12,506 nt of DNA, taken from contig CALKHV010000157.1 of assembly GCA_937988865.1 (NCBI GenBank), positions 1-12,506 on the forward strand. Reading direction: 5' to 3'. Within the stretch, counting starts at the first letter, position 1; each line of letters begins with the position of its first letter. The stretch is from an uncultured Propionibacteriaceae bacterium. GTDB lineage: Bacteria; Actinomycetota; Actinomycetes; Propionibacteriales; Propionibacteriaceae. The position numbers and the translations under genes were made by a program. Positions 6,493 to 12,506 of the stretch are shown in pieces. The notes under the pieces were generated by a model. It worked only from the letters and a program-made list of their open reading frames with translations. It did no database searches and had not been told where the DNA came from.

Positions 6493-6536
6493 CTGAACCG
6501 GCGGTGTGCGGGGGTGCCCGCTCGAATCCAGTTCAG
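6493..6536 (+). ncRNA. Possible structured 5' leader of rplM-rpsI
   Basis: CTGAAC (6493-6498) pairs with GTTCAG (6531-6536), and GCGGG (6508-6512) pairs with CCCGC (6517-6521) around a GGTG loop. The two stems share the same centre, with equal 9-nt internal strands that can form a few further pairs. The element lies between the predicted promoter and the rplM ribosome binding site. That is where ribosomal-protein operons often carry autoregulatory RNA structures. It matches no known leader I recognise, so this rests on pairing alone. Confidence 0.35.
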
Positions 6537-6545
6537 TCTCCAACG

Positions 6546-6553
6546 AAAGATGG
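6546..6553 (+). promoter_or_regulatory. Ribosome binding site deciding the rplM start
   Basis: AAAGATGG matches six of eight bases of AAAGGAGG and is eight bases before the GTG at 6562. The upstream ATG at 6550 lies inside this site and has no Shine-Dalgarno sequence of its own, so GTG 6562 is preferred. Confidence 0.6.
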
Positions 6554-6561
6554 TCTGCAAC

Positions 6562-7005
6562 GTGTCTACGTACAGCCCGAAGCCTGGCGACATCACCAGG
6601 GCCTGGCACGTCATCGATGCCCAGGACGTCGTCCTGGGCCGCCTCGCCGTGACCACCGCCAACCTGCTGCGCGGCAAGCACAAGGCCACCTTCGCCCCGC
6701 ATGTCGACGGCGGTGACTTCGTCATCATCGTGAACGCGTCCAAGATCGCGGTCACCGGCAAGAAGGCCACCGACTCCATGCGCTACCGCCACTCCGGACG
6801 TCCGGGCGGCCTCACGGCCACCCCGATCGGCGTGCTGCTGGCCAGGGACCCCCGCAAGGCCGTCGAGCTCGCTGTCTGGGGCATGCTGCCCAAGAACAAG
6901 TTGAGCCGCCAGATCATCGGCAAGCTGAAGGTCTACTCCGGCCCCGAGCACCCGCACGCCGCGCAGAAGCCGCAGGCGTTCGAGATCACCCAGATCGCCC
7001 AGTGA
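6562..7005 (+). CDS. rplM: 50S ribosomal protein L13
   Basis: L13 is an early-assembling 23S rRNA-binding protein of the large subunit. With the GTG start the product has 147 residues and begins MSTYSPKPGDITRAWHVIDA, as is usual for actinobacterial L13. Other landmarks are VLGRLAVTTANLLRGKHK, the IVNASKIAVTGKK segment, YRHSGRPGG and WGMLPKNKLSR. An ATG four codons upstream (6550) is in frame but sits within the ribosome binding site. rpsI follows after 11 bp, the common rplM-rpsI operon. A promoter and a possible structured leader lie upstream. Confidence 0.96.
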   Translation: MSTYSPKPGDITRAWHVIDAQDVVLGRLAVTTANLLRGKHKATFAPHVDGGDFVIIVNASKIAVTGKKATDSMRYRHSGRPGGLTATPIGVLLARDPRKAVELAVWGMLPKNKLSRQIIGKLKVYSGPEHPHAAQKPQAFEITQIAQ

Positions 7006-7009
7006 AGGA
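7005..7009 (+). promoter_or_regulatory. Ribosome binding site deciding the rpsI start
   Basis: AAGGA at 7005-7009 overlaps the last base of the rplM stop. It is seven bases from the GTG at 7017 but only one base from the in-frame ATG at 7011. Spacing therefore favours GTG 7017, although ATG 7011 remains possible and would add two residues. Confidence 0.6.
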
Positions 7010-7016
7010 AATGACT

Positions 7017-7541
7017 GTGTCCGAGACCCTTGAGCAAGAGATCCTCGAAGACGAGGTCGTCCCCTTCGTTGACGAGAGCGACCGCGAGATCGCCTACCGC
7101 GCCGACTCGAACCCGCACTCCGCGGCCAACCCGAGCGGACGCCCCGCCATCGTGGCACCGATGGGCGCCACCGGACGTCGCAAGCAGGCCATCGCCCGCG
7201 TGCGCATCATCCCCGGCAGCGGCACCTACAAGGTGAACGGTCGCACCCTGGAGGACTACTTCCCGAACAAGGTGCACCAGCAACTGGTGAACGAACCCTT
7301 CGTGACCGCCAACGTCGTGGGTTCCTACGACGTGATCGCCCGCATCGGCGGCGGTGGCGTCACGGGCCAGGCCGGCGCCCTCCGCCTCGGCATCGCCCGT
7401 GCGCTCAACGCCGTGGACGCGGAAGCCAGCCGCCCCGCCCTGAAGAAGGCCGGACTGCTGACCCGCGACGCGCGCGTCAAGGAACGCAAGAAGGCCGGTC
7501 TCAAGAAGGCCCGCAAGGCGCCGCAGTACAGCAAGCGCTGA
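7017..7541 (+). CDS. rpsI: 30S ribosomal protein S9
   Basis: S9 binds 16S rRNA in the head of the small subunit, and its C-terminal tail reaches the P-site tRNA. The core begins at GATGRRKQAIARVRI and continues with GGGVTGQAGALRLGIARAL. It ends LKKARKAPQYSKR, the classic S9 tail with terminal Lys-Arg. The product has about 174 residues. The roughly 50-residue acidic N-terminal extension (VSETLEQEILEDEVV onward) is absent from the E. coli protein, and similar extensions occur in Actinobacteria. The gene is co-transcribed with rplM, and a strong hairpin terminator follows the stop codon by 13 bp. Confidence 0.95.
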   Translation: MSETLEQEILEDEVVPFVDESDREIAYRADSNPHSAANPSGRPAIVAPMGATGRRKQAIARVRIIPGSGTYKVNGRTLEDYFPNKVHQQLVNEPFVTANVVGSYDVIARIGGGGVTGQAGALRLGIARALNAVDAEASRPALKKAGLLTRDARVKERKKAGLKKARKAPQYSKR

Positions 7542-7554
7542 TCCCAGCCCTTCA

Positions 7555-7588
7555 CGATGGCCGTCACCCTCACCGGTGGCGGCCATCG
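7555..7588 (+). terminator. Hairpin terminator after rpsI
   Basis: CGATGGCCGTCACC (7555-7568) pairs with GGTGGCGGCCATCG (7575-7588). This gives a 14-bp stem with one G-U wobble and a six-base loop. No U-tract follows, as is common for actinobacterial hairpin terminators. It separates the ribosomal operon from glmM. Confidence 0.8.
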
Positions 7589-7632
7589 CTGCGTTCCGGC
7601 GTCCGCATGTCACCGGTGTCCATCGAGACCAC

Positions 7633-7638
7633 TAAGCT
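7633..7638 (+). promoter_or_regulatory. Weak candidate -10 box for glmM
   Basis: TAAGCT keeps the T-A---T pattern and would start transcription about two bases before the glmM ATG, giving a leaderless mRNA. The lack of a good Shine-Dalgarno sequence before the ATG agrees with this. No convincing -35 is seen at 17 bp upstream. Confidence 0.3.
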
Positions 7639-7646
7639 CGCGAGAC

Positions 7647-8999
7647 ATGGCACGACTCTTTGGCACCGATGGCGTCCGCGGTATGGCGAACACCGACCTG
7701 ACCGCCGAAATGGCGCTCGACCTGTCCGTGGCGGCCGCCCACGTGCTCGGGGAGGCGGGCGTCTTCGGGTCCCGGCGTCCCACGGCGCTGGTCGGACGAG
7801 ACCCCCGCGCGTCCGGTGAGTTCCTGGAGGCTGCCGTCGTCGCCGGACTGGCGAGCGCCGGCGTCGACGTGATCCGCGTGGGCGTCGTGCCCACCCCCGG
7901 GGTCGCCTACCTCGTCAACGCCCACGGCAGCGACCTGGGGGTCATGCTGTCGGCGTCCCACAATCCGATGCCCGACAACGGGATCAAGTTCTTCTCGCGC
8001 GGTGGCGTCAAACTCGACGACACCCTCGAGGACGCGATCGAGGAGCGTCTGGGTGAGTACTGGCAGCGTCCCACAGGCGCCGACGTCGGACGCGTGAGTG
8101 ACGATCTGGGCGCCGTGGAGGCCTACGTGGCCCATCTGGTGGGCAGCCTCGGGGTCGAGGCGTCCCTGGCCGGGTTGAAGGTCGTCCTCGACTGCGCGAA
8201 CGGCGCGTCCTTCATGACGGCCGTCGCCGCGTTCGAGACCCAGGGTGCCGAGGTCGTGGCCATCCACAACACCCCCACCGGGCTGAACATCAACGACAAC
8301 TGCGGGTCGACCCACATGGGTGACCTGCAGCGCGCCGTGGTCGAGCACGGCGCCGACTTCGGTCTCGCGTTCGACGGGGACGCCGACCGCTGCCTCGCCG
8401 TCGACTCCGACGGCACCCTCGTCGACGGCGACCAGATCCTCGCCATCCTGGCGATCGCGATGCAGCAGAACCTCGAACTCCACTCCGACACGGTCGTGGC
8501 GACCGTGATGAGCAATCTCGGGTTCGTCAACGCGATGCGGGCCCACGGCATCAGGGTCGACCAGACCAAGGTCGGCGACCGTTATGTGCTGGAGAGCATG
8601 AACGCGAACGGTTTCACCCTCGGTGGCGAGCAGTCGGGCCACGTCATCATGAGCGAGTTCGCCACGACCGGCGACGGAGTCCTGACGGGCCTGCACCTGG
8701 CTGCACGGATGGTGCGCACCGGCAAGTCGCTCAAGGAGCTGGCGTCCGTCATGACGAGGCTTCCCCAGGTGATGGTGAACGTGAAGGACGTCGACAAGTT
8801 GCGTGCCGGGATCGACCCCGAGATCCAGTCGGCGGTCTCGCGAGCCAACAAGGAGTTGGGCGAGAGCGGACGCGTGGTCCTGCGTCCCTCGGGCACCGAA
8901 CCCGTCGTCCGCGTGATGGTCGAGGCAGTGACCCTCGACAAGGCGAACGAGGTCTGTGAGCGGCTGGCTGCCCTGGTCAAGGCGCGGGTCAGCCTGTGA
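7647..8999 (+). CDS. glmM: Phosphoglucosamine mutase
   Basis: GlmM interconverts glucosamine-6-phosphate and glucosamine-1-phosphate on the way to UDP-GlcNAc for peptidoglycan. The 450-residue length is normal. Family features in order are the N-terminal LFGTDGVRG, the phosphoserine loop SASHNP (catalytic Ser104) and the Mg-binding DGDADR (243-248). The sugar-binding GGEQSGH and the phosphate-binding RPSGTEP complete the set. The ATG at 7647 gives the usual MARLFGTDGVRG start; in-frame codons upstream fall in the rpsI terminator. The mRNA may be leaderless. Its stop overlaps the GTG of the next gene. glmS, which makes its substrate, lies 2.3 kb downstream on the same strand. Confidence 0.97.
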   Translation: MARLFGTDGVRGMANTDLTAEMALDLSVAAAHVLGEAGVFGSRRPTALVGRDPRASGEFLEAAVVAGLASAGVDVIRVGVVPTPGVAYLVNAHGSDLGVMLSASHNPMPDNGIKFFSRGGVKLDDTLEDAIEERLGEYWQRPTGADVGRVSDDLGAVEAYVAHLVGSLGVEASLAGLKVVLDCANGASFMTAVAAFETQGAEVVAIHNTPTGLNINDNCGSTHMGDLQRAVVEHGADFGLAFDGDADRCLAVDSDGTLVDGDQILAILAIAMQQNLELHSDTVVATVMSNLGFVNAMRAHGIRVDQTKVGDRYVLESMNANGFTLGGEQSGHVIMSEFATTGDGVLTGLHLAARMVRTGKSLKELASVMTRLPQVMVNVKDVDKLRAGIDPEIQSAVSRANKELGESGRVVLRPSGTEPVVRVMVEAVTLDKANEVCERLAALVKARVSL

Positions 9000-10195
9000 G
9001 GGCAGGACTCTCCGTCCGGTCGCAGACGCTGGCCGTGCTCGGGCTGTTCTTCGTCAACGGGACCATGATCGGGATGTGGGGTGGCTCCCTGCCCTCGATG
9101 CGTGAGCGCGTGGGCACGGACGCCACCGGCATCGCCATCCTGCTTGTCGTGACGGGCGTCGCCGCCGTGGCGTCGATGCAGGTGGGTGGACGCCTGGGTG
9201 ACCGGATCGGCGCCAAGGTGCCGACCTTCGTTGCGGCGGCGATCATGATGGTCGCGATGCTCGTGCTGTCGTGGGCGCCGACGTACACCATGCTGCTCGT
9301 CGCCGGCATCGTCATGGGTCTGGGCAACGGGACGATGGACGTCGCGATGAACTCGCTGGGCGTCGACGTCGAGAAGCTGCGTCCGACGCCGATCATGAGC
9401 CGGTTCCACGCCTTCTTCTCGATCGGAGCGTTCACCGCGGCACTCCTGATCCTGCTGGTCAGCCGCGCAGCCGGCCACCCGATCAGCTGGTTGCCGCCGC
9501 TGATCATCGCCGGCCTGGCGCTGGGCATGAGCATTGCCCTGTGGGCCATCACACCACGCGGGTCCACGCATGCCGACCACGCGGAAGGTCATGCGTCCGC
9601 GGGTGGGAAGGTGCCGGCGGCAGCCTGGCTCCTGGGCATCATGGCGCTGTGTTTCGGGTTGACCGAGGGCACGGGCGTCGACTGGGCGTCCATCCACGTC
9701 ACGGACGTGGCACAGGTCGACCCCGGGACAGGGGCCCTCGGGCTCGTCGCGGTCAGCGCCACCATGGTGCTCATCCGCCTCTTCGGGGATCACGCCGTCG
9801 ACCGCTTCGGACGCGCACGGGTCGTCCAGTTCGGCTCGGTGACGGCCTCACTGGGCTACCTCGTGGTCGCCTTCTTCTCCAGCCTGCCGGTCATCGTGGG
9901 CGGGTGGCTCCTCGTGGGTCTCGGCGTCGGCATGATCGCGCCCCAGATCTACGCGCTGGCCGGCCACATCGGCGGCGGACGCGTGCTCGCCATCGTCACG
10001 GCCTTCGGCTACACGGCCTTCCTGGCCGGGCCGGCGATCATCGGCTTCGTGGCCGATCACACCGGTCTGCAGCACGCCATGCTCGTGCCACTGGCGAGCG
10101 CACTGGGGCTGATCGTGATGAGCTTCGTCATGCCGGGCGACCCCGACACCGTGGTCCCTGACGCCGTGGTCCCTGACGCCGTCAGGCCTGCCTGA
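8996..10195 (+). CDS. Major facilitator superfamily transporter, YbjJ-like
   Basis: This is a 399-residue integral membrane protein, with about 12 hydrophobic segments by eye. MFS motif A is present between helices 2 and 3 (GGRLGDRIGAK, about 64-74). The helix-4 region GLGNGTMDVAMNSLGV and the following SRFHAFFSIGAF resemble the YbjJ and fucose-permease-like branch. A His- and Ala-rich cytoplasmic loop (about 185-205, STHADHAEGHASAGGK) joins the two halves. The GTG start overlaps the glmM TGA as GTGA, so translation is probably coupled. That hints at, but does not prove, a sugar or amino-sugar substrate. The C-terminus has a duplicated VVPDA from a 15-bp repeat. The stop codon directly abuts that of coaA. 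Confidence 0.85.
   Translation: MRAGLSVRSQTLAVLGLFFVNGTMIGMWGGSLPSMRERVGTDATGIAILLVVTGVAAVASMQVGGRLGDRIGAKVPTFVAAAIMMVAMLVLSWAPTYTMLLVAGIVMGLGNGTMDVAMNSLGVDVEKLRPTPIMSRFHAFFSIGAFTAALLILLVSRAAGHPISWLPPLIIAGLALGMSIALWAITPRGSTHADHAEGHASAGGKVPAAAWLLGIMALCFGLTEGTGVDWASIHVTDVAQVDPGTGALGLVAVSATMVLIRLFGDHAVDRFGRARVVQFGSVTASLGYLVVAFFSSLPVIVGGWLLVGLGVGMIAPQIYALAGHIGGGRVLAIVTAFGYTAFLAGPAIIGFVADHTGLQHAMLVPLASALGLIVMSFVMPGDPDTVVPDAVVPDAVRPA
10151..10180. repeat. 15-bp tandem duplication at the 3' end of the MFS gene
   Basis: GTGGTCCCTGACGCC occurs at 10151-10165 and again at 10166-10180. It adds VVPDA twice to the cytoplasmic tail and keeps the frame. The second copy also supplies one arm of the hairpin at 10172-10186. 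Confidence 0.85.
10172..10186. terminator. Candidate shared hairpin terminator between convergent genes
   Basis: CCTGACGCCGTCAGG is a perfect palindrome of 7-bp arms about a central C; as RNA it forms a six-base-pair stem with a three-base loop. It lies 9 bp beyond the coaA stop and inside the end of the MFS gene. It could serve coaA transcription, or both genes. There is no U-tract and the stem is short. Confidence 0.35.
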
Positions 10196-11140
10196 TCAGA
10201 TCTTTCTGATGCGGACCCACCGCACCGAGTGATCAGGTCCCTTGTGCAGGATGGCCGTGGCACGGTCGCGGGTCGGCTCGATGTTCTCCACCAGGTTCGG
10301 GCCGTTGATCTCGTGCCACACCCGGGTCGCGAACTGGATCGCCTCGGCGTCCGACATGGTGGCGAAACGGGCGAAAAAGCTGTCGGGCCTGCTGAACGCC
10401 GTCTCGCGCAAGGTGAGGAAGCGTTCGGTGAACCAGTCCCTGATGTCGGACTGGTCGGCGTCAACGTAGACCGAGAAGTCGAAGAAGTCGCTCAACGCGA
10501 GGCCCACGCGTCCATCGGGGTGGACGCGGGCCGGCTGCAACACGTTCAGGCCCTCGACGATGAGGATGTCGGGGCGGCGCACCACGATGAACTCGTCCGG
10601 GACGATGTCGTAGATCGTGTGGGAGTAGACCGGGGCCCTCACCTCGGCCAGGCCCGACTTCACGTCCATCACGAACTGCTGCAGTGCGCGCCGGTCGTAG
10701 CTCTCGGGGAATCCCTTGCGTTCCAGGATGCCCCGGGCCTCGAGTTCGGCCGTGGGGTAGAGGAATCCGTCGGTGGTGATGAGGGCGACTTCGGGATTTC
10801 CGGGGGACCGCTTGAGGAGTTCCTGCAGCAGGCGCGCGGTCGTCGATTTGCCCACCGCCACAGAGCCCGCCACGCCGATCACGAACGGCGTCAGGGCCGT
10901 GTCGAGTGACAGGAAGGCGTTGGACGCGCGGTACAGGTGCCCGGTGTGGCGGCGGTGCAGGTGCAGCAACTGCGTGAGCGGCACGTAGACCTCGGAGACG
11001 TCAGTGTGGCTCGTCGGATCACCGAGGCCGCGGAGTCGCGCGAGGGTCTGGTCATCGAGGTCGATGTCGGTGTGGTCGGCGAGGTCGGCCCACTGCCTGC
11101 GCGTCAACTCGACGTAGGGGCCGGCCTGCTGTGCGGTCAT
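10196..11140 (-). CDS. coaA: Type I pantothenate kinase
   Basis: CoaA phosphorylates pantothenate with ATP, the first and usually rate-controlling step of CoA synthesis. The 314-residue length matches the type I (bacterial CoaA) family. The P-loop GSVAVGKST is at 92-100. The family segments TTDGFLYP, RKGFPESYD, YSHTIYDIVPDE and VEGLNVLQ follow, then DFSVYVDAD and NIEPTRDRA. The ATG at 11140 gives the usual SPYVELTR-like N-terminus (AGPYVELTRRQW). A longer in-frame reading to 11206 would use up the divergent promoter region. No strong Shine-Dalgarno sequence is present. It converges with the MFS gene with zero intergenic bases and diverges from glmS. Confidence 0.95.
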   Translation of the reverse strand: MTAQQAGPYVELTRRQWADLADHTDIDLDDQTLARLRGLGDPTSHTDVSEVYVPLTQLLHLHRRHTGHLYRASNAFLSLDTALTPFVIGVAGSVAVGKSTTARLLQELLKRSPGNPEVALITTDGFLYPTAELEARGILERKGFPESYDRRALQQFVMDVKSGLAEVRAPVYSHTIYDIVPDEFIVVRRPDILIVEGLNVLQPARVHPDGRVGLALSDFFDFSVYVDADQSDIRDWFTERFLTLRETAFSRPDSFFARFATMSDAEAIQFATRVWHEINGPNLVENIEPTRDRATAILHKGPDHSVRWVRIRKI

Positions 11141-11169
11141 GGGGACGATCTTTGCGCGTCCGGTGCTGA

Positions 11170-11187
11170 CGTGTGAGATCTGACACG
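11170..11187. promoter_or_regulatory. 18-bp dyad in the coaA-glmS divergent region, possible operator
   Basis: CGTGTGAGATCTGACACG has two 9-bp halves that are complementary at eight of nine positions, centred on AGATCT. It lies 30 bp upstream of the coaA start and about 107 bp upstream of glmS. The size and symmetry suit a dimeric regulator. No regulator is identified. The rest of the 153-bp gap shows only weak promoter elements. Confidence 0.4.
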
Positions 11188-11255
11188 CAATCGCGACGCT
11201 GACCACGGCGGCGGGCCTTCACATGGTGCCCCGACTGTCCGGTTGACAAGCTGCT

Positions 11256-11286
11256 TTGAGGCGGGCGCTCACATCTTCTGTACGCT
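11256..11286 (+). promoter_or_regulatory. Weak candidate promoter for glmS, possibly leaderless
   Basis: TTGAGG (11256-11261) and TACGCT (11281-11286) are 19 bp apart. A start site about seven bases past the -10 would coincide with the glmS ATG at 11294. No Shine-Dalgarno sequence precedes that ATG, which supports a leaderless mRNA. A better -35 (TTGACA, 11243-11248) has no matching -10 at normal spacing. Confidence 0.3.
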
Positions 11287-11293
11287 TCTTGCC

Positions 11294-12506
11294 ATGTGCG
11301 GAATTGTGGGTTACATCGGGCCGCGTAGCGCCCAGGACGTTGTCATCGCCGGTCTGCGTCGGCTTGAGTACCGGGGATACGACTCCGCGGGCATCGCCGT
11401 CGAGGCGGACGGCCGGATCGAGGTGCGCAAGAAGTCGGGCAAGATCACGAACCTTGATGCCGAGCTGGAGGCGACGCCCCTCCCGGCGTCCCAACACGGT
11501 ATCGGGCACACCCGGTGGGCCACGCACGGCGGCCCGACCGATGCCAACGCCCACCCGCACGTGAGCCAGTCCGGCCGCGTGGCCCTCGTCCACAACGGCA
11601 TCATCGAGAACTTCGCCCAGATCAGGTCAGAGCTGCAGGCGACCGGCGTCGAGTTCGCGTCCCAGACCGACACCGAGGCCGCGGCCCAGCTCCTGGGCTC
11701 CATCGTGGACGCCGGCACCCCGCTCACCGAGGCCATGCACCAGGTCGCCCGCCAGCTGGAGGGTGCTTTCACCCTCGTGGCCATCGACGCGCTCGACCCC
11801 GATCGGGTCGTGGCCGCCCGTCGCAACTCCCCGCTGGTCGTCGGTGTGGGCGTGGGCGAGAACTTCCTCGCGTCCGACGTCTCGAGCTTCCTCGAGTTCA
11901 CCCGCGAGGCCATCGAGCTCGGCCAGGACCAGGTCGTCGAGATCACCCGCGACGGGGTCACGGTCACAGACTTCGACGGTGCGCCCACGACCGCGATCAA
12001 GCCGTATCACGTCGACTGGGACATCTCCGCGGCCGAGAAGGGTGGCTTCGACTGGTTCATGCGCAAGGAGATCTACGAGCAGCCCCAGGCCGTCGCCGAC
12101 ACCCTCCTCGGACGCTACGACGTCAACGGTCAACTCGTCCTCGACGAGGTGCGCATCAGCCCGGAGGAATTGCGCCGGATCGACAAGATCGTCATCGTCG
12201 CCTGCGGCACCGCCTTCTACGCGGGCATGGTGGCCAAGTACGCGATCGAACACTGGACGCGCATTCCCTGCGAGGTCGAGATCGCGTCCGAGTTCCGCTA
12301 CCGCGACCCGATCATCGACCCGATGACCCTCGTGGTCACCATCTCCCAGTCGGGCGAGACCGCCGACACCCTCATGGCGATCCGTCACGCTCGCGAACAG
12401 CACGCCAAGGTCATCGCGATCTGCAACACCAACGGCGCGACGATCCCGCGTGAGTCGGACGCCGTCATCTACACCCACGCCGGCCCGGAACGCGGCGTCG
12501 CGTCGA
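11294..12506 (+). CDS. glmS: Glutamine-fructose-6-phosphate aminotransferase (partial, 3' end outside the window)
   Basis: GlmS makes glucosamine-6-phosphate from fructose-6-phosphate and glutamine, the first step to UDP-GlcNAc. The window holds 404 codons of about 610, open to the edge. The N-terminal glutaminase has the nucleophile Cys2 (MCGIVGYIG), RGYDSAG, HTRWATHGGPTDANAHPH (72-89) and HNGIIENF (100-107). The first isomerase (SIS) domain starts near residue 295, with ACGTAFYAG (303-311) and the sugar-phosphate loop SQSGET (351-356). The second SIS domain and the C-terminal tail are not present. The ATG is fixed by the need for Cys at position 2. No glmS ribozyme-like structure precedes it. 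Together with glmM it indicates an amino-sugar locus. Confidence 0.97.
   Translation, partial: MCGIVGYIGPRSAQDVVIAGLRRLEYRGYDSAGIAVEADGRIEVRKKSGKITNLDAELEATPLPASQHGIGHTRWATHGGPTDANAHPHVSQSGRVALVHNGIIENFAQIRSELQATGVEFASQTDTEAAAQLLGSIVDAGTPLTEAMHQVARQLEGAFTLVAIDALDPDRVVAARRNSPLVVGVGVGENFLASDVSSFLEFTREAIELGQDQVVEITRDGVTVTDFDGAPTTAIKPYHVDWDISAAEKGGFDWFMRKEIYEQPQAVADTLLGRYDVNGQLVLDEVRISPEELRRIDKIVIVACGTAFYAGMVAKYAIEHWTRIPCEVEIASEFRYRDPIIDPMTLVVTISQSGETADTLMAIRHAREQHAKVIAICNTNGATIPRESDAVIYTHAGPERGVAS

Noticed and set aside
5070..6779. Extended N-terminus for the GH125 protein
   Set aside because: The in-frame extension from 6423 to 6779 overlaps the promoter and first half of rplM and has no family similarity; the family protein fits the ATG at 6422.
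11141..11293. glmS ribozyme upstream of glmS
   Set aside because: That ribozyme lies directly upstream of glmS and is known mainly from Firmicutes. The region here is short, lacks a comparable structure, and the mRNA may be leaderless.

Overview
The window is high-GC DNA with actinobacterial features: GTG starts are common, neighbouring genes often overlap by ATGA or GTGA, there is a paralogous EF-G2, and ribosomal protein S9 carries a long acidic N-terminal extension. A relative of the Propionibacteriaceae is my guess, made from general gene content only. Nearly all of it is housekeeping sequence. I see no tRNA, rRNA, CRISPR array, transposase, phage gene or defence system.

Layout. (1) Bases 1-287 hold a short 18-bp tandem repeat at the edge and no convincing gene. 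(2) Bases 288-6422 are a minus-strand block transcribed right to left: a GH125 exo-alpha-1,6-mannosidase, elongation factor G-like EF-G2, TrmB (tRNA m7G46 methyltransferase), TruA (tRNA pseudouridine 38-40 synthase), an RsmC-like methyltransferase and a small, very acidic protein. From EF-G2 onward this looks like a translation and RNA-modification operon with tight spacing or overlaps. The trmB-truA junction contains a 71-bp tandem repeat. Each copy is an exact 24-codon ORF that overlaps its neighbours by ATGA, and each carries a strong hairpin. (3) Bases 6423-6561 are a divergent control region with a good promoter and a possible structured leader for rplM-rpsI. (4) Bases 6562-10195 run on the plus strand: rplM, rpsI, a terminator, glmM, and an MFS transporter overlapping glmM. 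(5) coaA (pantothenate kinase, minus strand) abuts the transporter stop codon to stop codon. (6) glmS starts divergently from coaA at 11294 and runs off the right edge.

How the genes fit together. glmM and glmS supply two of the steps from fructose-6-phosphate to UDP-GlcNAc for the cell wall. coaA commits pantothenate to CoA. rplM and rpsI, with the minus-strand cluster, serve ribosome assembly, tRNA maturation and translation. The observations most worth following are the coupled mini-ORF repeat between trmB and truA, a strong excess of the word GCGTCC/GGACGC that appears to steer codon choice, and the possible rplM leader structure. None of these amounts to a clearly new multi-gene system.
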